Source: an uncultured Pseudorhodoferax sp.
Lineage (GTDB): Bacteria; Pseudomonadota; Gammaproteobacteria; Burkholderiales; Burkholderiaceae
NCBI GenBank assembly: GCA_913776795.1
Contig: CAJYRH010000164.1
Coordinates: 1 to 12,037 of the forward strand
Reading direction: 5' to 3'
Length of the DNA: 12,037 nt
The notes under the pieces: generated by a model
The model's input: the letters and a program-made list of their open reading frames with translations, nothing else
Databases searched by the model: none
Told to the model about the DNA's origin: nothing
Shown here: piece by piece, positions 1 through 7,279 of the stretch
Layout of the letters: each line of letters starts with the position of its first letter
Numbering within the stretch: the stretch's first letter is position 1
Made by a program: the position numbers and the translations under genes

Positions 1-744
1 GGCGTCAGCACCGATTCCGGCATCCCCGATTACCGCGACGCCAACGGCGACTGGAAGCGGCCGCAGCCCGTGACGTACCAGGCCTTCACCGGCGAGGAGG
101 CCACGCGCAAGCGCTACTGGGCGCGCAGCCTGCTTGGCTGGCGGACCATGGCGCACGCCCGGCCCGGCGCCGCGCATGTGGCGCTGGCACGGCTGGAGGC
201 CGCCGGCCACGTGGAACTGCTGCTGACGCAGAACGTCGATGGCCTGCACGACGCTGCCGGCAGCCGCCAGGTGGTCGACCTGCATGGCCGCATCGACACC
301 GTCGTCTGCCTGGCCTGCGGCACACGTTCGCCGCGGGCCCTGCTGCAGCAGGAGCTGGTGGCGCGCAACCCCGAATTCGCCAGCCTGTCGGCCGGCGCGG
401 CGCCCGATGGCGATGCCGACCTGGAGCGTGCGGACTTCTCCCGTTTCGACGTGCCGCCCTGCAGCCGCTGCGGCGGCATGCTCAAGCCCGACGTGGTGTT
501 CTTCGGCGAGTCCGTGCCGCGTGATCGCGTGGCGCTGGCCATGGCTGCATTGCAGCGTGCCGATGGCCTGCTCGTCGTTGGGTCGTCGCTGATGGTGTAT
601 TCAGGCTACCGCTTCGCCCTGGCGGCCGCCGAGCAGGGCAAGCCCATCGCAGCCGTGAACCTGGGTCGCACACGCGCCGACGGATTGCTCGCGCTCAAGC
701 TGGAGCTGCCGGTGGCGGACGCACTGGCGGCGCTGGCGGGCTGA
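1..744 (+). CDS. SIRT4-like NAD-dependent sirtuin (Sir2 family), 5'-truncated
   Basis: Sir2-family enzyme that uses NAD+ to remove acyl groups from lysine (or to transfer ADP-ribose), probably cytoplasmic. The reading frame is open from the first base, so the start and the first Gly-rich NAD loop lie outside the window. The visible protein has 247 residues: GVSTDSGIPDYRD at 1-13, TQNVDGLH at 76-83, catalytic His95 in LHG, a zinc site of Cys103/Cys106 and Cys154/Cys157, KPDVVFFGE at 162-170 and GSS at 194-196. The stretch RYWARSLLGW, the TQNVDGLHDAAG segment, the APDGDADL insert between the Cys pairs and VYSGYRF match human SIRT4 better than E. coli CobB, which points to class II. Members of this class have weak deacetylase activity and have been reported with ADP-ribosyltransferase and other deacylase activities. 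The GTG at base 70 is an internal codon, not the start. The family call is secure; the substrate is unknown. Confidence 0.95.
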   Translation, partial: GVSTDSGIPDYRDANGDWKRPQPVTYQAFTGEEATRKRYWARSLLGWRTMAHARPGAAHVALARLEAAGHVELLLTQNVDGLHDAAGSRQVVDLHGRIDTVVCLACGTRSPRALLQQELVARNPEFASLSAGAAPDGDADLERADFSRFDVPPCSRCGGMLKPDVVFFGESVPRDRVALAMAALQRADGLLVVGSSLMVYSGYRFALAAAEQGKPIAAVNLGRTRADGLLALKLELPVADALAALAG

Positions 745-840
745 TGCGTGGCTTTGCACGAAGCCTGCATTTCGCCAACGCTGCTTTACATTCGCCGCCT
801 AAGCTCGTGTCCAGCCCGGCACCACGGACCGGGCCCCGAA

Positions 841-844
841 AGGA
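841..844 (+). promoter_or_regulatory. Ribosome binding site of the RcnB-like gene
   Basis: AGGA (AAAGGA if the two preceding bases are included) lies 6 nt upstream of ATG 851. It decides the start between two in-frame ATGs (845 and 851), because it would have no spacer to 845. Confidence 0.6.
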
Positions 845-850
845 ATGCAG

Positions 851-1300
851 ATGAAACGCTCGACCTTCACCGCGGCCCTGGTGGCCATGGCCCTGGGTGT
901 GCCGTCAGCCGGCGCGCTCGCCCAGCCGCGCGACCGGGACGGCGACCGGGGCGACAAGGGTCGCCGGGACGACCACCGTGGTGGCCGTGACGACCGTCGC
1001 GGCCCCGGCCGCCACGACGACCGCCACCACGGCAAGCCGTCGCGCCACCCGCACGGCGGCCCTCCGGGCCATGCCCATGGCGGCCCGCCGGGTCACGTGC
1101 ACGGTCGCCCGCCCGGCCATTGGAAGCGCGGCGACCGCCTGCCGCCGGCGTACCGGACGCGCCACTACGTGGTGGACAACTGGCGTGGCCACCACCTGCG
1201 CCAGCCGCCGCGCGGCTACCACTGGGTGCAGGTCGGTGCCGACTATGTGCTGATCGCCATCGCGACCGGCATCATCGCCCAGGTGCTGCTGGCGCAGTGA
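851..1300 (+). CDS. RcnB-family periplasmic protein, His-rich
   Basis: A 149-residue exported protein. Residues 1-25 form a signal peptide (MKR, hydrophobic core, ALA-Q cleavage). Residues 27-65 are rich in Asp, Arg and His. Residues 67-90 are three 8-residue repeats of xHGGPPGH type. Residues 101-147 are the RcnB-type domain: YRTRHYVVDNW, then PPRGYHWVQVGADYVLIAIATG. E. coli RcnB is a periplasmic modulator of Ni/Co efflux through RcnA, but many family members have no known job and no rcnA is visible here. The His content suggests metal binding, which is inference. ATG 851 is chosen over ATG 845 because AGGA at 841-844 sits 6 nt before 851 but directly against 845. It faces the GST gene, with only 7 bp between stop codons. 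Confidence 0.88.
   Translation: MKRSTFTAALVAMALGVPSAGALAQPRDRDGDRGDKGRRDDHRGGRDDRRGPGRHDDRHHGKPSRHPHGGPPGHAHGGPPGHVHGRPPGHWKRGDRLPPAYRTRHYVVDNWRGHHLRQPPRGYHWVQVGADYVLIAIATGIIAQVLLAQ
1049..1120 (+). repeat. Three in-frame 24-bp degenerate tandem repeats in the RcnB-like gene
   Basis: Units at 1049-1072, 1073-1096 and 1097-1120 encode PHGGPPGH, AHGGPPGH and VHGRPPGH. Each unit gives two His residues, one in a Gly-Pro-Pro-Gly-His turn. The repeat forms the flexible His-rich linker between the charged N-terminal region and the RcnB domain. Copy number could vary between strains because the repeat keeps the frame. Confidence 0.8.
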
Positions 1301-1307
1301 CCAGGGC

Positions 1308-2012
1308 TCAGGGGGCTGGCGGGATCGCCAGCCCGCGCTGCACGGCCGGGCGTGCAGCGAAGGCGTCGAGCACGCGGAGCACTTCGCGGAAATCGTCGAA
1401 GCCCACGATCTCGCCGGCCCCGTAGAAGCCCGCGAGGTTGCGCACCCAGGGGAACACGGCGATGTCGGCGATGCTGTAGTCGTTCCCCATGATCCACTGG
1501 CGTCCGGCCAGCCGGCCATCGAGCACCTGCAGCAGGCGGCGCGACTCGGCCACGTAGCGGTCGCGCGGACGCTTGTCCTCGTAGTCCTTGCCGGCGAACT
1601 TGTGGAAGAAGCCGAGCTGGCCGAACATGGGACCGATCCCGCCCATCTGGAACATCAGCCACTGCAAAGTCTCGTAGCGTGCGGCTTCGTCCTGGGGCAT
1701 CAGCTGGCCGGTCCTGGCGGCCAGGTACACCAGGATCGCACCGGACTCGAACAGCGCGAGCGGCCTGCCGCCGGGCCCGTTCGGGTCGAGGATGGCCGGG
1801 ATCTTGTTGTTCGGGTTCAGCGACAGGAACTCGGGCGACAACTGGTCGTTGGTGTCGAAGGCGACGCGGTGCACCTCGTAGGGCAGGCCGGTCTCCTCCA
1901 GCGCGATGGACACCTTGACGCCATTGGGCGTGGGCAGCGAGTACAGCTGCAGTCGGTCGGGATGGCGCGCGGGCCATTTTCTGGTGACGGCGAAGGCGGA
2001 CAGGTTTGGCAT
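1308..2012 (-). CDS. YfcG/YghU-like (Nu-class) glutathione S-transferase
   Basis: A 234-residue cytoplasmic thioredoxin-fold protein. The N-terminal GSH-binding domain shows LQLYSLPTPNGVKVSIALEE (21-40), with the Thr-Pro-Asn turn typical of YfcG and YghU, then NNKIPAI (68-74) with the cis-Pro, and FESGAIL (88-94), where Glu-Ser binds the gamma-glutamyl group. The helical C-terminal domain carries NDYSIADIAVFPWV (177-190), the N-capping/Asp motif of GSTs. E. coli YfcG and YghU act mainly as GSH-dependent disulfide reductases or peroxidases rather than classic transferases, so a redox role is the best guess. The roughly 20-residue N-terminal extension before LQLYS looks typical of the proteobacterial branch. 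ATG 2012 has GGAG 5 nt upstream. It is transcribed alone; the patatin gene upstream on the same strand ends 84 bp away. Confidence 0.93.
   Translation of the reverse strand: MPNLSAFAVTRKWPARHPDRLQLYSLPTPNGVKVSIALEETGLPYEVHRVAFDTNDQLSPEFLSLNPNNKIPAILDPNGPGGRPLALFESGAILVYLAARTGQLMPQDEAARYETLQWLMFQMGGIGPMFGQLGFFHKFAGKDYEDKRPRDRYVAESRRLLQVLDGRLAGRQWIMGNDYSIADIAVFPWVRNLAGFYGAGEIVGFDDFREVLRVLDAFAARPAVQRGLAIPPAP
1313..1334. terminator. Possible hairpin terminator between convergent rcnB-like and GST genes
   Basis: A perfect inverted repeat with 9-bp arms (GGGCTGGCG and CGCCAGCCC) and a 4-nt GGAT loop begins 12 bp after the RcnB-like stop and lies inside the last eight codons of the opposite-strand GST gene. 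Being symmetric, it would fold in transcripts from either side. No T-run follows on either strand, so it is not a classical intrinsic terminator. It may stall polymerase or protect 3' ends. Confidence 0.35.
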
Positions 2013-2096
2013 GGTGCTCCGTGTGCGTTGGTGGAACGGGGAAGGTGCGCAGCATAGGCCGTGGCCGTGCGCCGTACCTGGCCAGGGCCTTGCGGC

Positions 2097-5000
2097 TCAC
2101 GGGGTGGCGCGCGACCTGGGCAGCGGCGGCGGCCGGCTCTCGGCGGACGGCAGCGGATGGTCCTGCAGCGTGGTGTCGGCCGGCGCGACCCAGACCTCCA
2201 CGGTATTGGGCCGCGGCCGGTAGCGCGCCGACAGCGGCTCGACGACCCAGTCGTTGAAGCCGGCCCTGGGCCCGAGCGCGCGCGCGCAGGCCAGCGAGGC
2301 CGTGTCGTGGAAGCGCACGGTGGTCCGTTCGACCGGTACCGGGCTCGCATAGCCGCGCGCGTTGGCGGTTTCCACCACGTCCTCCAGCGGCGGCACTTCG
2401 GCACCCATGGCGCGCCAGGTGCGGCGCAGCGGCCAGACCGCGCGCCGCTGGCTGGGGCCGTAGATCTGCACGAAGACGGTGGTGCCGGCGCACTCCTGGC
2501 TCGGGGCGGGCTGGGTCTGCGGATGAGCCGTGGGCGAGGGAGGCACGACCGGTGCAGATGAGGGCGTCGGCGTGGCCGCAACCGATGTGGCGTGTGGGCG
2601 CACGAACACGCCCTGGGCGAAGCGGCCTGTGTAGCGGCAGCTGGCGGGCGGTCCGTCGCGTGGCGCGCCGGTGGCCGTCTGCTGCAGGTACAGGCGTTCG
2701 GCGACGACCGGATCGCACGGGTGCGAGCTGGAGGCCGGGCCCTTGCCCGTGTAGTCGTAAATCCAGTAGCGCGGCGGCGGCGACACCGCCAGGATCTCGG
2801 GCGCGGGCACCAGGCAACTGCCGTTGGAGCGGGTGTCGGCATGGCGTTCGCCCGTGGCAAGCAGTGCGGCGCAGGCGGCCGGCAGGGCTTCCGTCAAGGC
2901 CGCGCACTGCTGCATGGCCGACTGGTGGATGCGCCGGGCCAGGTCGGAGCGCGTGAACCAGCGCGCCTCGTCGGTGGGGCACAGGGTGTCTGCCGTGCGC
3001 AGCAGCGCGGCGGCGAGGTTGCCGGCCGTGGCCGGATCGGCCTTGGCCTGGCCGCCTGGCGTGGCCTTGGCCCACAGGTCGGCCAGCTCCTTGAGCGCGG
3101 CGCGCTCGTCCAGCGTCTGCTTGGAGAACGCGCTGCGCGCTGTCTCGATGGCCTGCCACACCGTCACGCCCAGCGTGGCGGCAGCGCCCAGACTCAACGT
3201 GGCTCCCACCGCCGTGGCGGCGCCGCTGATGCGCGCCGGCAGCCTGCCGGAGCCGGCGCCGCGCGTGCGTTCATGCTCCTGCGCGGCCCGGTTGGCGGCC
3301 TGCGTGGCGGCGAAGGGCGAGCAGTCGTCGTCCTCGAACCACGCGCCCGGGTCGCGCAGCAGTTCGGCGATCCAGCTGCGGCTGAGGTTCTGTCCCAGGA
3401 AGGTGCCCAGGTGGAAATAGCTCTCCCATTGGGCTTCCGAGAAGAACTGGTCGGCGGTGGTCTCCTGCGGAAAGTCGGGGTTCTGGCGTTTGAAGTTGAC
3501 GAGGTCGACCGGCAACCCGTCGCACAGGTTGGGCTTGATGACGATGAGGATCCCGGCACCCTGCTCGGCACCGCCGTACAGCACCTTGGCCAGGGCCAGG
3601 CAGGCTGTGCTTTCTGGCGATGCCAGGTCATTCAGCGAGCCGAAACGGGCCAGGCCGGCAGGCGTGCTGGCCGTTCCTGCCAGGTCCAGGCGAGGGCGCT
3701 GGAACAGGATGTCGGCCTGCAGGTCGATGCGGGCCTTGCGCACCAGGTCCTCCAGGTTGTCGAAGCCGTAGCGCGGGTCGGCCCCGCAATCGGCCAGCAC
3801 GACGACCTGCGCGCGCTCGGCCAGCAGCGCATAGGCGCCGGTGTTCTCGAAATGGCCGCCGTCGGTCAGGAACCAGTTGTCGCCGCGTCCGCCCAGGAAG
3901 CTGCCGAAGGTCTCGCTGAGCACGCCGCAGGACTTGACGAACAGCCGGGGCCAGCCCCGCTGCTCGCCGGTGCGCGCCGACACGTCCCACCAGTAGCCCA
4001 GCCGGATGCCGGCGAAGGTGGCCAGCGCCGAGATGCCGCCGCGCGTGAGGTTGCCGAGGCCTGGTGCGATGGCAGCGCCCGAGATCGCCATCCAGCCGCC
4101 CAGGCTGGGCAGGCCCTGGGCGGGCGGGCGCTCCCATTGCTGCTGCGACACCTTCATCAGCCCGCCCGATGCCACCGACAGGGGCAGGCCGCGCCGGTCC
4201 TGGTTGAACAGGCCGCCACGCGGGTCGCGCGTCTGGTTGATGCACACGTTGAGCACGTGCACCGGGCCACCGCAGTCCTGTGGACGGTAGCGCTCCAGCG
4301 CGATGTCGTCCTCGGCATTGAGGTCGTCCACGGGGATGTGGTTGCGCCGCACCGGCAGCACGGACGGCACCTCCTGCAGCGCCGAGAGCGGGCCGGGCCC
4401 GGCGCCCAGCCGCGCGCCATTGGCCGCGCCCAGGTAGCTGCGCACGATGCGCGCCTGGTAGAACGCGTGCAGCGAGGACAGGTTCAGGAATTCCACGTTG
4501 CGCGCCGTGGCCAGGAAGAAGGCCGCCAGCGGCAGCAGGAACACCAGCCACATCTGCCAGCCCTGCGCGAACTGCGCGCCGTTGTAGCTGAACACCGCAC
4601 CCATCACGGCCTTGTGCACCAGCGAGACCCACCACACGCACAGCGCGAACGACAGACCGTAGCCCAGGACGCGGCCCACCATCAGCAATGCCCGCGTGAG
4701 GATGCGCCCTGGCAGCAGCTGCGAGGCCAGCGGCAGCACCGTGCGGATCGTGGCGGCCCAGGCGGCCAGCCACAGCGCGGCCGCACCTTGGCCGGTCTCG
4801 GTCAGCGGTTCCAGCTCGAAGGCCAGGAACCAGGCCGCGCGGTCGACCAGGCCGGCCAGTGCGATGGCGCTGAACCAGCGGAAGGAACTGGCCAGCCGGG
4901 CCGTGAGGTCGCTGCGCGCTGCCTCGGGGGGCGGGCCGGCAAAGCCCAGCCGCGCGCGGCGCAGCGCCAGGGCCCCCACCGGCACGGCAAGCAGCCACAG

Positions 5001-5825
5001 CAGCAGCAACGCGGCCGTCACGGCCCACAGTGTGGTGCGCATGACCTCGCCGACGGGGCTGGTGCTGGCCTGTGCCAGCCGCCAGTACCACCACAGCAGC
5101 CAGACCGTGCCGAAGGCCACGGCGAACCAGCCGGTCGCGGCCCAGCGCCGTGCAAGCACCAGCCAGGGCACGATCCAGTAGGCCATGGCGCGCGTGGCGC
5201 CCACCAGCACGACGCAGGGCAGCAGCAACCAGGCCATCGGCACCCACAGCGGCACCCAGTCCGGCAGATTGCGCAGCGCCGCGAACACCGGCGTGGGCTG
5301 CGCGAAGCCGAGGTATTGCAGCAGCTGCCAGCCCGCCAGGTTGGCCGCTGTCAACACCACGCCGAGCAGCAAGGCCAGCATGCCGAGCTCGAAGTGGATG
5401 GCGACGAGATTGCGCGCGTACAACGCAGCCACGAAGGTGGCATCGCGCGCGCCGCGCGGGATCAGGTAGCGGCCGTTGGCGCGCAGCCACCAGACGAACC
5501 AGTTGGCGCGCGCCGCGCCCAATGCCTGTTGCACCCGGGCGGCTTCCTGGGGTGTGCCGGCGCGTGAGAACAACCGCCCGAGCAGACCGCCGATGTGGCC
5601 GCCGCCCGACACCGTGGACAGCAGATCGAAACGCAGCAGCAGCCCCTCGCGGGCGAGTGCGCGCAGCAGGCCGAAGCAGAACGTGGCGCTGCGGATGCCA
5701 CCACCGGACAGTGCCAGCCCCCACAGGCCGGCCTGCTCCAGAGGCTTGCCGAGCTCCTCGTCGGTGCCGGCATCTGCCCAGGCCTGCCGGCGCGCCCGCA
5801 CCTGCTTGCGCAATTCGTTGTCCAA
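2097..5825 (-). CDS. Large membrane patatin-like phospholipase with split catalytic dyad
   Basis: A 1242-residue protein predicted to be a Ser-Asp lipid acyl hydrolase of the patatin family, anchored in the inner membrane. Residues 34-80 hold the oxyanion loop GGGIRSA (41-47) and the nucleophile elbow STVSGGG, with Ser73 as nucleophile (the first Gly of GxSxG is Thr). About eight hydrophobic segments follow (near 145-168, 190-212, 229-250, 263-287, 316-336, 346-372, 380-403, 423-440). The fold resumes with MAISGAAIAPGLG (579-591) and the DGG motif with catalytic Asp655. A possible ninth helix lies at 866-890. The tail contains eight Cys (949-1180), a Pro/Thr/Ser-rich linker (about 1080-1110) and a final domain (about 1115-1214; TVFVQIYG, then TVRFHDTASLACARAL, then NTVEVWVAP) that resembles a LytR_C/SPOR-like fold. 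The start is TTG 5825, with AGGGGG 5 nt upstream. The substrate is unknown, and it is a single gene. Confidence 0.88.
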   Translation of the reverse strand: MDNELRKQVRARRQAWADAGTDEELGKPLEQAGLWGLALSGGGIRSATFCFGLLRALAREGLLLRFDLLSTVSGGGHIGGLLGRLFSRAGTPQEAARVQQALGAARANWFVWWLRANGRYLIPRGARDATFVAALYARNLVAIHFELGMLALLLGVVLTAANLAGWQLLQYLGFAQPTPVFAALRNLPDWVPLWVPMAWLLLPCVVLVGATRAMAYWIVPWLVLARRWAATGWFAVAFGTVWLLWWYWRLAQASTSPVGEVMRTTLWAVTAALLLLWLLAVPVGALALRRARLGFAGPPPEAARSDLTARLASSFRWFSAIALAGLVDRAAWFLAFELEPLTETGQGAAALWLAAWAATIRTVLPLASQLLPGRILTRALLMVGRVLGYGLSFALCVWWVSLVHKAVMGAVFSYNGAQFAQGWQMWLVFLLPLAAFFLATARNVEFLNLSSLHAFYQARIVRSYLGAANGARLGAGPGPLSALQEVPSVLPVRRNHIPVDDLNAEDDIALERYRPQDCGGPVHVLNVCINQTRDPRGGLFNQDRRGLPLSVASGGLMKVSQQQWERPPAQGLPSLGGWMAISGAAIAPGLGNLTRGGISALATFAGIRLGYWWDVSARTGEQRGWPRLFVKSCGVLSETFGSFLGGRGDNWFLTDGGHFENTGAYALLAERAQVVVLADCGADPRYGFDNLEDLVRKARIDLQADILFQRPRLDLAGTASTPAGLARFGSLNDLASPESTACLALAKVLYGGAEQGAGILIVIKPNLCDGLPVDLVNFKRQNPDFPQETTADQFFSEAQWESYFHLGTFLGQNLSRSWIAELLRDPGAWFEDDDCSPFAATQAANRAAQEHERTRGAGSGRLPARISGAATAVGATLSLGAAATLGVTVWQAIETARSAFSKQTLDERAALKELADLWAKATPGGQAKADPATAGNLAAALLRTADTLCPTDEARWFTRSDLARRIHQSAMQQCAALTEALPAACAALLATGERHADTRSNGSCLVPAPEILAVSPPPRYWIYDYTGKGPASSSHPCDPVVAERLYLQQTATGAPRDGPPASCRYTGRFAQGVFVRPHATSVAATPTPSSAPVVPPSPTAHPQTQPAPSQECAGTTVFVQIYGPSQRRAVWPLRRTWRAMGAEVPPLEDVVETANARGYASPVPVERTTVRFHDTASLACARALGPRAGFNDWVVEPLSARYRPRPNTVEVWVAPADTTLQDHPLPSAESRPPPLPRSRATP

Positions 5826-5830
5826 GCCAG

Positions 5831-5836
5831 CCCCCT
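5831..5836 (-). promoter_or_regulatory. Strong ribosome binding site before the TTG start of the patatin gene
   Basis: On the - strand AGGGGG lies exactly 5 nt before TTG 5825. The rare start codon is supported by this match to the 16S anti-SD sequence and by the protein reaching the patatin core (GLALSGGG) about 35 residues later. Confidence 0.6.
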
Positions 5837-5912
5837 GCCGCGCCCGTCGGCTGTTGTGCTGCGAACGAGGCTAGCGGGGCCGCGGCGCAAACGCGTGTCG
5901 CGAATTATTTCG

Positions 5913-7205
5913 TTACGTTGCGGATGCGGCGCGCGGCGGCATGAAGGTCGTCGCACCCGGTCGGCCGGGCAGGTGCAGTTGCGCCGTGGCAGCGGGCGTC
6001 TGGGCCAGCACCCGGCCTTTGCGCACGACCTGCAGCCGCGTGGCGCGCAGCCGGATCGCCTCCACCGGATCGCGTGCCTGCAGCAGCACGAAGCTCGCGT
6101 CGCAGCCCGGAGCCAGGCCGTAGCCCCGAAGACCGATCACCCGTGCGGCCGCACCGGTCACGGCCTCGAAGCACTGCGCCATGCCGGCCTCACCGGTCAT
6201 CTGCGCGACGTGCAGGCCCATGTGGGCCACTTCCAGCATGTCGCCCGAGCCCATGCCGTACCAGGGGTCCATCACGCAGTCGTGCCCGAACGCCACGGTG
6301 ACGCCCGCGGCCAGCAGCTCGGGCACGCGCGCCATGCCGCGACGCTTGGGATAGGAGTCATGGCGGCCCTGCAGCGTGATGTTGATGAGCGGGTTGGCCA
6401 CCACACTGACACCGCTCTCGGCGACGAGCGGGATCAGCTTGCTCGCGTAGTAGTTGTCCATGCTGTGCATGGACGTGCAATGCGATCCGTTGACGCGGCC
6501 CCCCAGGCCCAGGCGCTGTGTCTCGAAGGCCAGCGTCTCGATGTGGCGCGAAAGCGGGTCGTCGGACTCGTCGCAATGCATGTCCACCGGCAGGCCACGC
6601 TCGGCTGCCAGCTCGCACAGCAGCTTCACGCTGGCCGCGCCCTCGGCCATGGTGCGTTCGAAGTGGGGAATGCCGCCAACCACGTCGACCCCGAGGTCCA
6701 GTGCGCGACGCAGGTTGGCCAGCCCGCCCGGGCTGCGCAGCACGCCGTCCTGCGGGAACGCGACCAGTTGCAGGTCCAGGTAGGGCGCCACGCGGCGTCG
6801 CACCTCGAGCATGGCCTCTACCGGCAACAGGCTTGGATCGCTGGTGTCCACATGGCTGCGGATGGCCAGGAGCCCACGGGCCACCGCCCAGTCGCAGTAC
6901 GCCAGGGCGCGCTCGATCAGCGCCTCGGCCGAGAGCATGGGCTTGAGCTCGCCCCACAGCGCAATGCCTTCGAGCAGGGTGCCGCTCTGGTTGATGCGCG
7001 GCAGGCCCCGGCTGAGCGTGGCGTCCAGATGAAAGTGCGGATCGACGAAAGGCGGGCTGACGAGCAGGCCGGCGGCGTCCAGCGTCGTGTGGGCGGGTGC
7101 CTGCAGCCCGCGCGCCACCTCGACGATGCGGCCGTCCTGCACGGCGATGGACATGTCGCTGGCACCGTCGGGCAGGGTGGCATGGGTCACGAGAAGGTCG
7201 AGCAT
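5913..7205 (-). CDS. codA: CodA-type cytosine deaminase, possibly a 5-methylcytosine deaminase
   Basis: A 430-residue amidohydrolase-superfamily enzyme (E. coli CodA has 427) that converts cytosine to uracil and ammonia. Near-complete alignment to CodA is visible: metal ligands in PHFHLD (His57, His59), NQSGTL (72-77), RSHVDTSD (116-123), FPQDG with substrate-binding Gln152, HCDESDD (His210, catalytic Glu213), SHCTSMHS (His242), NPLINITLQGRHDSYPKRRG (271-290) and FGHDCVMDPW with metal-binding Asp309. The residue after Asp309 is Cys310, where E. coli has Asp314. Loss of that Asp marks homologues shown to deaminate 5-methylcytosine to thymine. ATG 7205 matches the CodA N terminus; a weak GGAT lies 8-11 nt upstream. 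No codB-like permease is adjacent. The patatin gene starts 87 bp downstream and is probably separate. The family is certain and the preferred base is open. Confidence 0.96.
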   Translation of the reverse strand: MLDLLVTHATLPDGASDMSIAVQDGRIVEVARGLQAPAHTTLDAAGLLVSPPFVDPHFHLDATLSRGLPRINQSGTLLEGIALWGELKPMLSAEALIERALAYCDWAVARGLLAIRSHVDTSDPSLLPVEAMLEVRRRVAPYLDLQLVAFPQDGVLRSPGGLANLRRALDLGVDVVGGIPHFERTMAEGAASVKLLCELAAERGLPVDMHCDESDDPLSRHIETLAFETQRLGLGGRVNGSHCTSMHSMDNYYASKLIPLVAESGVSVVANPLINITLQGRHDSYPKRRGMARVPELLAAGVTVAFGHDCVMDPWYGMGSGDMLEVAHMGLHVAQMTGEAGMAQCFEAVTGAAARVIGLRGYGLAPGCDASFVLLQARDPVEAIRLRATRLQVVRKGRVLAQTPAATAQLHLPGRPGATTFMPPRAASAT

Positions 7206-7218
7206 GGCGGTATCCGTT

Positions 7219-7233
7219 GCCGCACGGTGCGGC
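7219..7233. promoter_or_regulatory. Inverted repeat in the codA 5' leader, candidate operator
   Basis: GCCGCAC-G-GTGCGGC is a perfect inverted repeat with 7-bp arms around one central base. It lies 13 bp upstream of the codA start codon, inside the codA/receiver divergent region. It could be a repressor site or a small RNA hairpin near the codA ribosome binding site. GC-rich DNA produces such repeats by chance, so the call is tentative. Confidence 0.3.
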
Positions 7234-7265
7234 GTGTCGATGCGATGGTGTTGGCGTGCAGTATC

Positions 7266-7279
7266 CGTGCCAGGGCACG
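7266..7279. promoter_or_regulatory. Second inverted repeat in the codA/receiver divergent region
   Basis: CGTGCC-AG-GGCACG is a perfect repeat with 6-bp arms and a 2-bp spacer, near the middle of the 183-bp region between the divergent codA (7205) and receiver gene (7389) starts. Its position suits a transcription factor site acting on either promoter. No clear sigma-70 promoter pair could be assigned beside it. Confidence 0.25.

Noticed and set aside
814..834. GCCCGG / CCGGGC stem with 9-nt loop in the leader of the RcnB-like gene.
   Set aside because: Only a 6-bp all-GC stem in GC-rich DNA, with nothing tying it to a riboswitch or to sequestration of the AGGA at 841.
1243..3159. A 638-codon - strand frame covering the GST gene and the 3' part of the patatin gene.
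   Set aside because: It is out of frame with two well-supported genes and its composition is low-complexity Arg/Ala/Gly.
2592..5567. A 991-codon open frame on the + strand opposite the patatin gene.
   Set aside because: It lies wholly antisense to the patatin gene, is extremely rich in Gln, Arg, Ala and Gly with no recognisable domain, and is what GC-rich third positions produce opposite a real gene.
2097..5825. The patatin gene as an anti-phage effector (CapV-like, CBASS).
   Set aside because: No cyclic-nucleotide synthase, ubiquitin-like or other defence gene is nearby, and the protein is a large membrane protein unlike CapV. Neighbours are metabolic or redox genes.
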